Part shown: positions 1 to 8,533 of the stretch, one piece after another
Layout: each line of letters starts with the position of its first letter
Position numbering within the stretch: the stretch's first letter is position 1
DNA from: Pseudomonas multiresinivorans
GTDB lineage: Bacteria > Pseudomonadota > Gammaproteobacteria > Pseudomonadales > Pseudomonadaceae
Assembly (NCBI RefSeq): GCF_012971725.1
Contig: NZ_CP048833.1
Coordinates: 2,976,001 to 3,040,000 of the forward strand
Reading direction: 5' to 3'
DNA length: 64,000 nt
Program-made: the position numbers and the translations under genes
The notes under the pieces: model-generated
The model's database searches: none
Seen by the model: only the letters and a program-made list of their open reading frames with translations
Told to the model about the DNA's origin: nothing

Positions 1-286
1 CGGTTACGACGAGCTGCGCGAGCGCCTGCTGACCTCCGGCCAGTGGTACGTCGAGCAGCTCGCCGCGCTGACCCCGGAGCAGGGGCGCGAAGTCATTCGC
101 TTCCGCTTCACCGACGGCCGCAACGGCAGCCTGACCCGCGAGGAGATGTTCTTCCACATCCTCAACCACGCGACCTACCACCGCGGCTCCATCGCCCGCG
201 CACTGGACCAGGCCTGCGTGGCGCACCCGGCTGACACCTACACGGTGTTCGTGCACGCCACCGAACCAGAGCGCCGGGAGGACTGA
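1..286 (+). CDS. DinB family protein (C-terminal part)
   Basis: The frame is open from base 2 to the TGA at 284-286, and the gene starts outside the window. The visible 94 residues contain a His-rich helix, HILNHATYHRG, matching the C-terminal metal-binding helix of DinB/YfiT-type four-helix-bundle proteins, where the histidines bind a divalent metal. These proteins are often thiol-dependent metalloenzymes or damage-inducible proteins; the substrate here is unknown. It converges on the fsr gene, whose stop lies about 40 bases away. Family assignment is fairly safe from the motif; function is not known. Confidence 0.75.
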   Translation, partial: GYDELRERLLTSGQWYVEQLAALTPEQGREVIRFRFTDGRNGSLTREEMFFHILNHATYHRGSIARALDQACVAHPADTYTVFVHATEPERRED

Positions 287-322
287 TCCAGCCAGCGCGC
301 CAGGTTCGTAAGGCGTAATGCC

Positions 323-1534
323 TCAGGCCTTTTTGGTGGACGGCAGCAGGATGGTGATGCAGCCCATCAGCGGCAGGAACGAGCACAGCGTGTAGACGTA
401 CTCGATGCCGTGGATGTCGGCCAGGTGGCCGAGGAAGGCCGCGCCGATGCCGCCGAAGCCGAACATCAGGCCGAAGAACACCCCGGCGATCATGCCGACG
501 TTGCCCGGTACCAGTTCCTGGGCGTAGACCACGATGGCCGAGAACGCCGAGGCGAGGATGAAGCCGATCACCAGGCTGAGGATGCTGGTCCAGAACAGGT
601 CGACGTAGGGCAGCGCCAGGGTGAAGGGCGCGACACCGAGGATGGAGAACCAGATCACCGCCTTGCGGCCGATGCGGTCGCCCACCGGGCCGCCGAAGAA
701 GGTGCCGGCGGCAACCGCGCCGAGGAAGCCGAACAGGTAGAGCTGCGAGCTGGCCACCGAGAGGTCGAATTTCTCGATCAGGTAGAAGGTGTAGTAGCTG
801 GTGAAGCTGGCCATGTAGAAGTACTTGGAGAACACCAGCAGTGCCAGCACCACCAGCGAGGCGGTTACGCGGCCCTTGGACAGGCCATGGGTGGCCACGC
901 CGCCCGCCTTGAGCTTGAACAGGCTGAGGTGGTTGCGGTACCAGCGGCTCAGGCCCCAGAGCACGCCGACGAGGAACACCGCGAACAGGCCGAAGTAGGC
1001 CACGTGGCCCTGACCGTACGGGATGATGATGGCCGCCGCCAGCAAGGGACCGAAGGCGCTGCCGGCATTGCCGCCGACCTGGAAGGTGGACTGCGCCAGC
1101 CCGTAGCGCCCGCCGGAGGCCAGCCGTGCGATGCGTGAGGTTTCCGGGTGGAAGGTCGAGGAGCCGATGCCCACCAGCGCCGACGCCAGCAGGATGGCGT
1201 GGAAGCTGCCGACGAAGGCCAGCATGAGGATGCCGATCAGCGTGCAGACGCTGCCCAGCGGCGCCAGCCAGGGCTTGGGGTGGCGATCGGTGTGATAGCC
1301 GACCCAGGGCTGCAGCAGCGAGGCGGTCAGCTGGAAGGTCAGGGTGATCAGGCCGACCTGGGTGAAGCTCAGGCCATAGTTGGCCTTGAGCACCGGATAG
1401 ATCGACGGCAGCACGGCCTGGATCAGGTCGTTGGTCAGGTGGGCGAGGGCACAGGCGCCGATCACGCGCATCACCAGCGGGCTGGCCTGGCTGGCCACGG
1501 TCGGCGTGGCCAGGGGGGAAGCAGTGGTAGACAT
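323..1534 (-). CDS. fsr: MFS efflux transporter, fosmidomycin-resistance (Fsr) type
   Basis: A 403-residue, twelve-helix major facilitator protein of the inner membrane. Long stretches closely resemble E. coli Fsr: the FSKYFYMASF...YYTFYL segment, GGPVGDRIGRKAV and the SSTFHPE...ASGGRYGLAQS loop. Fsr exports fosmidomycin and possibly other compounds in exchange for protons. I chose the ATG at 1534 (MSTTAS) over an in-frame ATG 18 bases upstream because Fsr homologues begin with a short Ser/Thr-rich tail. It is a single-gene unit divergent from the hydrolase at 1736; no dedicated regulator is adjacent. Confidence 0.9.
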   Translation of the reverse strand: MSTTASPLATPTVASQASPLVMRVIGACALAHLTNDLIQAVLPSIYPVLKANYGLSFTQVGLITLTFQLTASLLQPWVGYHTDRHPKPWLAPLGSVCTLIGILMLAFVGSFHAILLASALVGIGSSTFHPETSRIARLASGGRYGLAQSTFQVGGNAGSAFGPLLAAAIIIPYGQGHVAYFGLFAVFLVGVLWGLSRWYRNHLSLFKLKAGGVATHGLSKGRVTASLVVLALLVFSKYFYMASFTSYYTFYLIEKFDLSVASSQLYLFGFLGAVAAGTFFGGPVGDRIGRKAVIWFSILGVAPFTLALPYVDLFWTSILSLVIGFILASAFSAIVVYAQELVPGNVGMIAGVFFGLMFGFGGIGAAFLGHLADIHGIEYVYTLCSFLPLMGCITILLPSTKKA

Positions 1535-1735
1535 GGGACTCCGGGGCAGCAAGGGAGGGCGCGCGGGCAGGGCGCCGGGTTCTTCGAGTTGGGTGGCCTA
1601 TGCTAGGCGCGCTGCTGGCAGCTGTCTCACGCGATCCGGACGACGAATATCGCGAAACGGCCAAATCGGCCCGTCGTGCGCTGGATCGGCTATGCTCGCA
1701 GCCCTTCCCGAGGTCCATTCCGCCAGGTCTGCTGC

Positions 1736-2431
1736 ATGTCGTCACCCGTCCCTTTGCGTGTGCCCTTCCAGGGGCGCGAGCTCCACGCCGATACGCTGAG
1801 CGGCGACTCGCCGCTGCACCTGTTCGGCATTCACGGTGGCGGGGCCAGTAACCGTTCGGTGTGGGATGGCCTGCGTCAGTCGTTGTGGCAACGCGGCGTA
1901 GGTTCGACGGCGCTGGACTGCGTCGGCCACGGCCAGACCGGCGGGGTCTTCGCCGAATCCTCCCTGCAACGTCGCAGCCACCAGGCTCGCTCGGTCATGG
2001 CCAGCGCTGGGGTACGACCCACGGCGCTGGCCGGCATCAGCATGGGCGCCTACAACGCCCTGCGCCTGAACGAAGAACTGGACGTGCAGGCGCTGATCCT
2101 CATCGTCCCCGGCATCTACACCCCCGAAGCACACGAGGTGCCGTTCGGGCCGGATTTCTCGGCGATCATCCGTCGACCGCGCAGCTGGGTGGACAGCGAC
2201 GCCTGGGACATCCTCGGGCGCTTCCGTGGCCACCTGCTGGTGATCGCCGGCGAGCAGGACAGCGTGATCCCCCTGGAAATCCCCGAGCGCCTGCACGCCG
2301 CCGCCACCCGTGCCAGCCGGCGCGAGCTGCTGGTGGTGCCGGGTGCCGGGCATAGCGGGTTGTTGCCGGTGCTGCTGGACAATCGGCAATGGCACGGGTC
2401 GCTGCTGGAGTGTGTTGGTCTGGAGGACTGA
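1736..2431 (+). CDS. alpha/beta hydrolase
   Basis: A 231-residue protein with the alpha/beta-hydrolase fold and no signal peptide, so probably cytoplasmic. Visible elements are an oxyanion-hole strand (HGGGASNRSVW, about 33-43), the nucleophile elbow G-I-S-M-G with Ser102, an Asp in AGEQDSVIP and a final His in GAGHSG. The start at 1736 is chosen because the upstream extension is low in hydrophobic core sequence and lies in the divergent promoter of fsr. Substrate unknown; it could be an esterase, lactonase or C-C hydrolase. It precedes the GFA-family gene by 54 bases on the same strand. Confidence 0.8.
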   Translation: MSSPVPLRVPFQGRELHADTLSGDSPLHLFGIHGGGASNRSVWDGLRQSLWQRGVGSTALDCVGHGQTGGVFAESSLQRRSHQARSVMASAGVRPTALAGISMGAYNALRLNEELDVQALILIVPGIYTPEAHEVPFGPDFSAIIRRPRSWVDSDAWDILGRFRGHLLVIAGEQDSVIPLEIPERLHAAATRASRRELLVVPGAGHSGLLPVLLDNRQWHGSLLECVGLED

Positions 2432-2485
2432 ACGCCCCGCGGATGACAGAGTCACAATCATCCCAGCCTTGCGAGGAGGTGCAGC

Positions 2486-2878
2486 ATGGACAAGGTTACC
2501 GGCGGTTGCCTGTGCGGCAATCTGCGGATCGAAGCCACGGGTCAGCCCTATCGGGTCGGCATCTGCCATTGCCTGGATTGCCGCAAGCACCACGGCGCCC
2601 TGTTTCATTCATCGGCGATCTTCCCCGAGAGCGCCGTGCGCATCGAAGGCGAAACCCGCGAGTACGACGGGCGCTTCTTCTGCCCGCGCTGCGGATCTTC
2701 GGTGTTCGGTCGCAGTGCCGACGAGGTCGAGGTGAGCCTCGGCGCGCTGGACGCGCCGGGCCAGTACCAACCCACCTACGAGCTGTGGACCTGCCGCCGC
2801 GAGAGCTGGCTGCCGGCGTTCCCTTCGATGCACCACTACGAGCGCGACCGTGAGTCTTCCGGGCGCCGGGAAGACTAG
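2486..2878 (+). CDS. GFA (CENP-V/Gfa) family zinc protein
   Basis: A 130-residue protein with the Gfa zinc-binding pattern: GGCLCG near residue 6, CHCLDCR near 29 and CPRCGSS near 66. The family was named for glutathione-dependent formaldehyde-activating enzymes, but most members have no tested activity. The ATG at 2486 is preceded by a clear GAGGAGGTGC ribosome-binding sequence. A second, divergent GFA paralogue lies at 13775-14260. Confidence 0.88.
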   Translation: MDKVTGGCLCGNLRIEATGQPYRVGICHCLDCRKHHGALFHSSAIFPESAVRIEGETREYDGRFFCPRCGSSVFGRSADEVEVSLGALDAPGQYQPTYELWTCRRESWLPAFPSMHHYERDRESSGRRED

Positions 2879-3007
2879 CCGCACGGACAGAAAACGCAGC
2901 TCGCGGACAGATCGCGCGCCCATTTGCGCCGGGCGCGGAACTGTCACATTCGAGTCCCGAGCGCCACCGATAGTAGCCCCGCCAACAAAGCTCAAAGAGG
3001 CTACATC

Positions 3008-4930
3008 GTGTTCCATCGTGCTCTGCTTTCCCTGTCCCTGCTCAGCCTGTCCATCGCCTGTGCCAACGCAGCCGAGACCTACAACCTGGACACTCCGCGG
3101 CTGACCGGCATCGATAACTTCCGCGATCTCGCCGGCACTACCACCGCCTATACGACGACCAACGACGGCGTGATGCGCTCCGGTGTGTTCTACCGCTCCA
3201 ACGCCCTGACCCCGAAGGGTAATGACCTGGCGATCCTCAACAGCCTGGGCATCAGCAATGTCTACGACCTGCGCACCCCCAGCGAGATCGCCGGCACGCC
3301 GGATACCCTGCCTGCCGGGGCGGCTTACCAGAACATCGACATTATCGGCAGCACCACCTCCGGCGCCAACGTCACCAACATCTCCTTCAGCAGCGCCGCC
3401 CAGGCCGTGGCCATGATGGAAGAGACCAACCGCGCCTTCGTCAACGACGCCGGCATGCGCGGCCAGTTCACCGCGCTGTTCAACGAACTGGCTGCCGCCG
3501 ACGGTGCCGCGCTGTTCCACTGCACCGCCGGCAAGGACCGCACCGGCTGGACCGCCGCGGTGCTGCTGAGCATCGCCGGGGTGGACAGCCAGACCATCAT
3601 GGAAAACTACCTGGCCACCAACGACTACACCGCCGCGCGGGTCAAGGCGACCCTGGCGATGCTGCCGGCAAGCATGGCGGCCATCTACGAGCCGTTGCTG
3701 GGCGTGCAGGCCAGCTACCTGCAGGCCGGTCTGGACGAGGTGACCGCTGAATACGGCACGATGGACAACTACCTGAAGGAAGGCCTCGGCCTGTCCCAGG
3801 AAACCCTCTACGTGCTGCGCGGCAAGATGGTCTACTACAGCACCCTGCCTGGCGTCGCAGGTCTTTCCGGCAACGCGGCCGCCGGCGCGCAGTTGCTGAC
3901 CCAGCTGCAGAACAGCAGCCTCTCCGGTGACTACACCGCCTACAACTACTACCTGCAATCGGCCATCGACGCCGGCACCCTCGGTGGCGTCGAATCCACC
4001 GTTGGTGGCCAGGTGCATGCCGACGCGGCCAGCTACCTGCTGCGCCAGGACGCGCTGATCGACCGCGCCGCCGCGCCTTATGCCAGCGGCGTCGACCTGA
4101 AAACCGGGCAGACCCGCCTGTGGACCACGGCGCTGGCGGGCTATCAGGGCAACTCCGCCACCTCCAACGCCGAAAGCAGCAGCGAGCACACCCAGGGCAT
4201 GTTGGTTGGCGTCACCCAGCGCTTCTCCGAGCAGCTCAGTGGCAACGCCGGCTTCGGCTACAGCAAGGGCAGCGTTGATGGTGCCGGCGGTGATGTGGAC
4301 ACCGACCTGACCTTCGTCCGTGGCGGCGCACGCTTCGCCCTCGATGGGCTGGAGCGGGGCTTGTTCGTCGACGCCGACCTCAGCTACGGCTGGCTCGACT
4401 ACGACAGCAAACGCGATATCGGTGGCGGCCTGGGCAAGGCCAAAGGCGACACCAGCGGCAATCTGAGCGGCGCCAGTGCCGCGCTGGGCTACCGCACGGC
4501 GGTGTCCACCGTGACCCTGGAGCCGAGCATCGGCCTGCGCTACAGCCACCTTGACCTCGACGGCTTCCAGGAAAAGGGCAGCGAGCTTGCGCTGGATGTC
4601 GACGATATCAGCGAGAACCGCCGCAGCGCCTACGCCAACCTCAAGGCCTCGTTCGCCCCAGTGCCCCTGGGTGGTGGCTGGCAGATGGTGCCGGGCCTGG
4701 AGGTCGGCTACGACCATGCGCTGGGCGACTACAAGGTCGACAGCGAAGGCCACCTGCTGGGCTTCGATGTTTCCCAGCGCGCGGCCTTCGACAACCGCGA
4801 CCAGTTCAACGGCGCGTTCAGCCTGACCGCCAGCCAGGGCGAGTTCAGCGTCGGCGCCGAAGTCGGCGCGCTGGGCGGCAGCGGCAGCCACGGTGCCAGT
4901 GGCAGCCTGAAGGCCAGCTACCAGTTCTGA
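3008..4930 (+). CDS. secreted tyrosine/dual-specificity phosphatase fused to an autotransporter beta-barrel
   Basis: A 640-residue fusion. Residues 1-22 form a short signal peptide ending CANA. Residues about 25-300 match the Y_phosphatase3 (MptpB/LipA-like) family: GIDNFRDLAG near 34, an Asp-Leu-Arg motif near 87 and the complete P-loop HCTAGKDRTG with nucleophile Cys172. From about residue 368 to the end is a roughly 273-residue autotransporter barrel with alternating aromatic/Gly strands ending in Tyr-Gln-Phe. The catalytic domain should therefore be displayed outside the cell or released. The GTG at 3008 follows AAAGAGG at seven bases and directly precedes the signal peptide; the upstream in-frame ATG at 2924 would add 28 charged residues ahead of it. 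A terminator hairpin follows. Substrate unknown: phosphotyrosine, phosphoinositides or host phosphoproteins are all possible. Confidence 0.85.
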   Translation: MFHRALLSLSLLSLSIACANAAETYNLDTPRLTGIDNFRDLAGTTTAYTTTNDGVMRSGVFYRSNALTPKGNDLAILNSLGISNVYDLRTPSEIAGTPDTLPAGAAYQNIDIIGSTTSGANVTNISFSSAAQAVAMMEETNRAFVNDAGMRGQFTALFNELAAADGAALFHCTAGKDRTGWTAAVLLSIAGVDSQTIMENYLATNDYTAARVKATLAMLPASMAAIYEPLLGVQASYLQAGLDEVTAEYGTMDNYLKEGLGLSQETLYVLRGKMVYYSTLPGVAGLSGNAAAGAQLLTQLQNSSLSGDYTAYNYYLQSAIDAGTLGGVESTVGGQVHADAASYLLRQDALIDRAAAPYASGVDLKTGQTRLWTTALAGYQGNSATSNAESSSEHTQGMLVGVTQRFSEQLSGNAGFGYSKGSVDGAGGDVDTDLTFVRGGARFALDGLERGLFVDADLSYGWLDYDSKRDIGGGLGKAKGDTSGNLSGASAALGYRTAVSTVTLEPSIGLRYSHLDLDGFQEKGSELALDVDDISENRRSAYANLKASFAPVPLGGGWQMVPGLEVGYDHALGDYKVDSEGHLLGFDVSQRAAFDNRDQFNGAFSLTASQGEFSVGAEVGALGGSGSHGASGSLKASYQF

Positions 4931-4950
4931 TCGGTGGCAGCCTAGGTAAG

Positions 4951-4986
4951 CGGCCCGTCGCGGAATACGCGGCGGGCCGTTTTGCT
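4951..4986 (+). terminator. intrinsic terminator after the phosphatase-autotransporter
   Basis: A 12-bp GC-rich stem (CGGCCCGTCGCG pairing with CGCGGCGGGCCG, one G-U pair) with a short loop, followed by TTTTGCTTT. It lies 20 bases after the stop codon. Confidence 0.8.
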
Positions 4987-5030
4987 TTCGAGCCAGTCGG
5001 GCGGATCTGCATTGCCGTGTTGGTGGCGAT

Positions 5031-5095
5031 GTTCGCGAGCAAGCTCGCTCCTACAGGGTTTCGAGCTCTTCGTAAGAGCGAGCTTGCTCGCGAAC
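5031..5095. repeat. REP family A, inverted pair
   Basis: Two inverted copies of a palindromic unit: GTTCGCGAGCAAGCTCGCTC then CTAC on the left, and its complement at 5071-5095, about 16 bases apart. The same unit recurs at 31043-31066, 31091-31114 and 43639-43662, with a worn copy near 32401. The arrangement is typical of Pseudomonas REP/BIME elements between genes. Confidence 0.85.
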
Positions 5096-5149
5096 CGAGC
5101 TGGCTGGAGCCTTGCCGGCGAGCGTTAAGAGCAGGGTGCGCTGGCTTCC

Positions 5150-6139
5150 CTAGGCAGGCGTCGACAGGTTCCTGCGCAAATCCGCCGGGCTCATGCCGTA
5201 GGCGCTCTGGAAGTACTGGCAGAAGCGCCCGACGTTGCTGAAGCCCAGGGCCAGGGAAATCTCGCTGACCGATTGCGAACCGTCCTGCTGCAGCGCGTCA
5301 TAGGCGCGCTGCAGGCGCACCTCGCGCTGGTAGGCGACGATGGAGCTGCCGACGAAACGGCGGAAGCCTTCCTGCAGGGCGCGCAGGCTGACGTTGCTCA
5401 GCTCGGCCAGGTCGCTGCCGCTGACCAGGGCGTCCGGATGTTCCTGGATATAGTCCATGGCCAGTTTCACGTGGCGCGGCGCGATCTGCGGGGCAGGGCG
5501 CCTGAGCGCGTCACTGTAGTTGTGCGGCCAGATTTCCAGCACCGAATCCACCAGCATTTCCTGCAGGCGTGCCGGCATCAGCGCGCTGGAATTGATCAGC
5601 AGGTCGAACTCGCTGCCGGTGGCCATGGCGACGATCGCCTTGATGCCCTGGAAGGCCTCGTTGCTCAAATCCACCCGTGGCTGGAAGCGCACCTTGTGGG
5701 TGATCGGCCGGCCCAGCAGCGTTGCCAGTCGGCGCGCGAACAACGAGCGGCGCACCGACAGGCCGTGGTGTGCGTGGCCATCGATGAAACCCACCGAACG
5801 TACCGAAGCCTTCTCCATGGCCAAGCCGACGCTCGGCAGGCCGACGCTGTCGCTGGACTGGTTGAAGACGACGCGCCCAGCGCTGGGGAAGATGAAGGTG
5901 ATCTCGTCGTCGAGGTCCGGCATCTCGGTCAGCAGGTCGCCGCGAAAGCTCAGCCGGCGAAAGCTCACGCCTTCATAGCGGCCATAGGCCCCGCCGATGG
6001 CGATAGGCTTTTCCGGGCGCGGCATACCCGAATAGAGGTTGCCGAACAGGCGCGTGTAGAGTTCGCCAAAATCGTCGGCGCTCATGTTCTCCGAGCGGAT
6101 CAGGAACTGCTTGCGGGCGGGGTTGGTGTCTACCGTCAT
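5150..6139 (-). CDS. AraC family transcriptional regulator
   Basis: A 329-residue regulator. The first 200 residues resemble the AraC_binding_2 sensor domain found in regulators of aromatic or amine catabolism. The last 100 hold two helix-turn-helix motifs, including SGSDLAELSNVSLRALQEGF and the hallmark ISLALGFSNVGRFCQYFQSAYGMSPADLRR. I start it at the ATG at 6139 (MTVDTN), rejecting an in-frame extension to 6403 that reads like noncoding sequence and crosses a repeat. No catabolic operon is adjacent, so the effector and targets are unknown. Confidence 0.85.
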   Translation of the reverse strand: MTVDTNPARKQFLIRSENMSADDFGELYTRLFGNLYSGMPRPEKPIAIGGAYGRYEGVSFRRLSFRGDLLTEMPDLDDEITFIFPSAGRVVFNQSSDSVGLPSVGLAMEKASVRSVGFIDGHAHHGLSVRRSLFARRLATLLGRPITHKVRFQPRVDLSNEAFQGIKAIVAMATGSEFDLLINSSALMPARLQEMLVDSVLEIWPHNYSDALRRPAPQIAPRHVKLAMDYIQEHPDALVSGSDLAELSNVSLRALQEGFRRFVGSSIVAYQREVRLQRAYDALQQDGSQSVSEISLALGFSNVGRFCQYFQSAYGMSPADLRRNLSTPA

Positions 6140-6288
6140 GGTCTGTCTTCTGGCAGCGCCGGGGCGAAAGGTGGGCGAACACGTTAGCCGGTAAGGGTTA
6201 CAACTGCGTGTCGACGGCCGTGGCGCCCTCCTGTCGCAGACCTGACTCGACGCCAACTCCCGGGGCTCATGGAAAGGCGATGCCTGGC

Positions 6289-6325
6289 GTAGGGCGTATA
6301 ACGCTCCCAGCGTTATCCGCCCTAC
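6289..6325. repeat. REP-like family C, short copy
   Basis: A palindromic intergenic element beginning GTAGGGCGTATAAC and ending GTTATCCGCCCTAC. Longer versions of the same family occur at 18461-18530 and 61079-61146. It sits between the AraC gene start and the stop of the CadC-like gene, where it might also act as a hairpin at the end of that transcript. Confidence 0.8.
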
Positions 6326-6341
6326 GGGGCCATGCATGGGG

Positions 6342-7850
6342 TCAATCCGGCAGGCCGGCCAGGCGGAAGCCTTCGACGAAGTGCATGCGCACTGCCGCGT
6401 CACGCAGGGGTTCGGTCTCCACCCAGTGGCGGATGCTGAAGTTCGGATTGCCCACCAGGAATAATTCGGTTTCCGCGCGGGCCTCGTCCAGCCGGCCGAG
6501 TTGCGCGAGGCTGGCGGCGAGGAAGCGCCGCGAGCTGCTGCGGTAGGTTTCGTCGCGGCGCAGGGTCTGGATGGCGCCCTGGTAATCGCGCGCGGCGTAC
6601 TGTGCCTGGCCGAGGGTCAGGTAGTACCAGCCGGCGGGGAAGGGGTTGAGGCGAAAGGCCCGGCGGATGTGCTCCAGGCCTTCGTCGATGTGCCCGGCCA
6701 GGACCGTGACGTCGGACAGCGCCGCCCAGGCGTCCGCATCGTTCGGGTCGAGTTCGATGGCGCGCTGGAACTCCCGGTCGGCTTCGGCGTACTGCCGTTC
6801 GTACGTCAGCAGGTAGGCCAGGCTCCAGCGGCAGCCGGCGTCATTGGGGTCGATGGCCACGGCCTCGCGCGCCCGCTGCAGTGCCGTGTCGCGCTCCGCC
6901 TGGGTGGGGCCGCCGCTGTGTATCCAGCCCATCCAGTGGTTCATCGCCAGCCAGCGACGCGCTTCCGCGTACTGCGGATCGAGGGCGATGGCACGGCTGA
7001 GCATCAGGTGTGCTTCGCGCGCGGCCAGCGGCGAGTCGTCCATCAGCTGGCGGGCGCGTACGCACAGTTCGTAGGCCTCGATGTTCCTCGGGCGATTGCG
7101 GGGCAGGGGTGTGCGCAGATGGCCGAGCAGGGCCTGGACGATGTGCCCGGCGACCTCGTCCTGCACGGCGAAGACGGCCTCCAGTTCGCGGTCGAAGCGC
7201 TCCGCCCAGAGCTGTTCGCCACTGAGCGCATCCACCAGCTGGGCGTTGATCCGCACACGGGCATCGGCGCGGCGCGCGCTGCCCTGGAGCAGGTAGCGCA
7301 CGCCCAGTTCTCGGGCGATCTCGCGCACGTCCATGGCCTTGCCCTTGTAGGCGAAGGCCGAGGTGCGGGCGATCACGAACAGGCCGGAAACCCTCGACAG
7401 CTCGGTGGTCAGGTCCTCGGTCAGGCCGTCGACGAAATAGTCCTGCTCGGCGTCGGGGCTGCCGTTGACGAAGGGCAGCACGGCAATCGAAGGCTCATCC
7501 GGCAACGACAGCGACGCACGCGGCGCCTCGACCAGGCGCTCCACGCTTGCGCTGAAGCGGTAGCCGACGCGGGGCACCGTGGTGATCCAGCGGCTGCCGT
7601 CGGGGGCCTCGCCCAGCACCTTGCGCAGCTGGGCGATCTGCACCGTGAGGTTGCCTTCCTCGACCACCAGGCCCGGCCAGGCGGCGTCCATCAGTTCGGC
7701 CTTGCCGAGGATTTCACCCGGACGCTGGAGCAGGGCGCTCAGCAGGTTCAGCGCACGGAACCCAACGGCCACGGGAACGTCGTTGCGCTTGAGCGTGCCA
7801 CTGGCGCCGTCGAGCACGAAGGGACCGAAAGCCAGACGCGATTGCTGCAT
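6342..7850 (-). CDS. CadC-like winged-helix regulator with TPR domain
   Basis: A 502-residue protein. Residues 1-105 form an OmpR/CadC-type winged-helix DNA-binding domain (FGPFVLDGASGTL... TVPRVGYRF). Residues about 120-250 match the TolB-like/adenylate-cyclase-associated segment (IAVLPFVNGS...YFVDGLTEDLTTELSRV). The rest is tetratricopeptide repeats with DPNDADAWAAL-type turns. No transmembrane helix separates the DNA-binding and sensor parts, unlike CadC itself, so it is probably cytoplasmic. It is divergent from the DUF1127 gene at 7956. Signal and targets unknown. Confidence 0.8.
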   Translation of the reverse strand: MQQSRLAFGPFVLDGASGTLKRNDVPVAVGFRALNLLSALLQRPGEILGKAELMDAAWPGLVVEEGNLTVQIAQLRKVLGEAPDGSRWITTVPRVGYRFSASVERLVEAPRASLSLPDEPSIAVLPFVNGSPDAEQDYFVDGLTEDLTTELSRVSGLFVIARTSAFAYKGKAMDVREIARELGVRYLLQGSARRADARVRINAQLVDALSGEQLWAERFDRELEAVFAVQDEVAGHIVQALLGHLRTPLPRNRPRNIEAYELCVRARQLMDDSPLAAREAHLMLSRAIALDPQYAEARRWLAMNHWMGWIHSGGPTQAERDTALQRAREAVAIDPNDAGCRWSLAYLLTYERQYAEADREFQRAIELDPNDADAWAALSDVTVLAGHIDEGLEHIRRAFRLNPFPAGWYYLTLGQAQYAARDYQGAIQTLRRDETYRSSSRRFLAASLAQLGRLDEARAETELFLVGNPNFSIRHWVETEPLRDAAVRMHFVEGFRLAGLPD

Positions 7851-7955
7851 GCCGCCCCCTTTGCAAGTTTTTGGAAGTGTTTGGCGTCACTTAAGGACGG
7901 CTTGCCGGGCGCTCTCCATGCTTGACCCATGAGGTCCGAGTCCATGGAGGCTGTC

Positions 7956-8171
7956 ATGAACGATACTCCCCGCCTGCTGCTGTCGGAAGCTCCGCCGCGG
8001 CACTTCAGCCCGTCGGCCGTGCTCGAACTGCTGGCGCTCTGGCAGGCCCGTGCCCGACTTCGCCAGCAACTCGCCGTGATGGCCAGGGCCAATCCGCACC
8101 TGATTGAGGACATCGGCCTGACGCGGCGCCAGGTGGCGACGGAGATCGCCAAGCCGTTCTGGCGGGCGTGA
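7956..8171 (+). CDS. DUF1127 (YjiS-like) small protein
   Basis: A 71-residue basic protein. The C-terminal 45 residues fit DUF1127: an amphipathic LALWQARARLRQQLA helix followed by NPHLIEDIGLTRRQVATEIAKPFW. Such small proteins in proteobacteria are linked to RNA turnover, phosphate and carbon metabolism. A GGAGG at 7947-7951, five bases from the ATG at 7956, decides the start over in-frame ATGs at 7929 and 7944. It faces the CadC-like regulator, which may control it. Confidence 0.8.
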   Translation: MNDTPRLLLSEAPPRHFSPSAVLELLALWQARARLRQQLAVMARANPHLIEDIGLTRRQVATEIAKPFWRA

Positions 8172-8533
8172 GGGCTGACGCAATTTTCCTGAACGATAGT
8201 GCAAGATTTTTCCTACAAGTTAGTGGCAGTCTGCTACCCTCGCGGCCAATCGATCACCACTGCGTCAGGGTGTCGCATGCTCGGCGGGGCCAAGCCTTGC
8301 CGTTCGAGCGCCGGGTCCAGGCCGCGTGGTGTATCGGTCATCACCCATAACAAGGACGACAAGCGTGATCCTGCGATGCGCTACACCAGGGAGGGTGCGA
8401 TGCATTCTCCTGCGTGCTTTTCCGCATCTCGACTCCTGCGCCGCCATCGCGGCGGTGAAGGTCACGGCTGTCCGTTCCGTGTTGGCCACCGGGTCACAGA
8501 ACCCGGAGCGCCGTTTACCTTGAGGAGCAGGTC
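8172..8533. other. 362-base gene-free region upstream of the autotransporter
   Basis: The first 70 bases are AT-richer than their surroundings and carry two TTTTCCT elements (about 8183-8190 and 8210-8217) separated by some 25 bases, in a plausible promoter position. The remainder is GC-rich with no convincing ORF. A long 5' leader for the autotransporter mRNA is likely, because only this region can hold its promoter unless it is read through from DUF1127. Confidence 0.4.

Noticed and set aside
162..1745. 527-residue - strand frame overlapping fsr
   Set aside because: It is out of frame with the Fsr homologue and full of Arg/Pro/Gly shadow sequence.
2609..4891. 760-residue open frame antisense to the phosphatase-autotransporter
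   Set aside because: The + strand product has a signal peptide, an intact active site and a barrel; the antisense frame is Ala/Val/Gly-rich shadow sequence.
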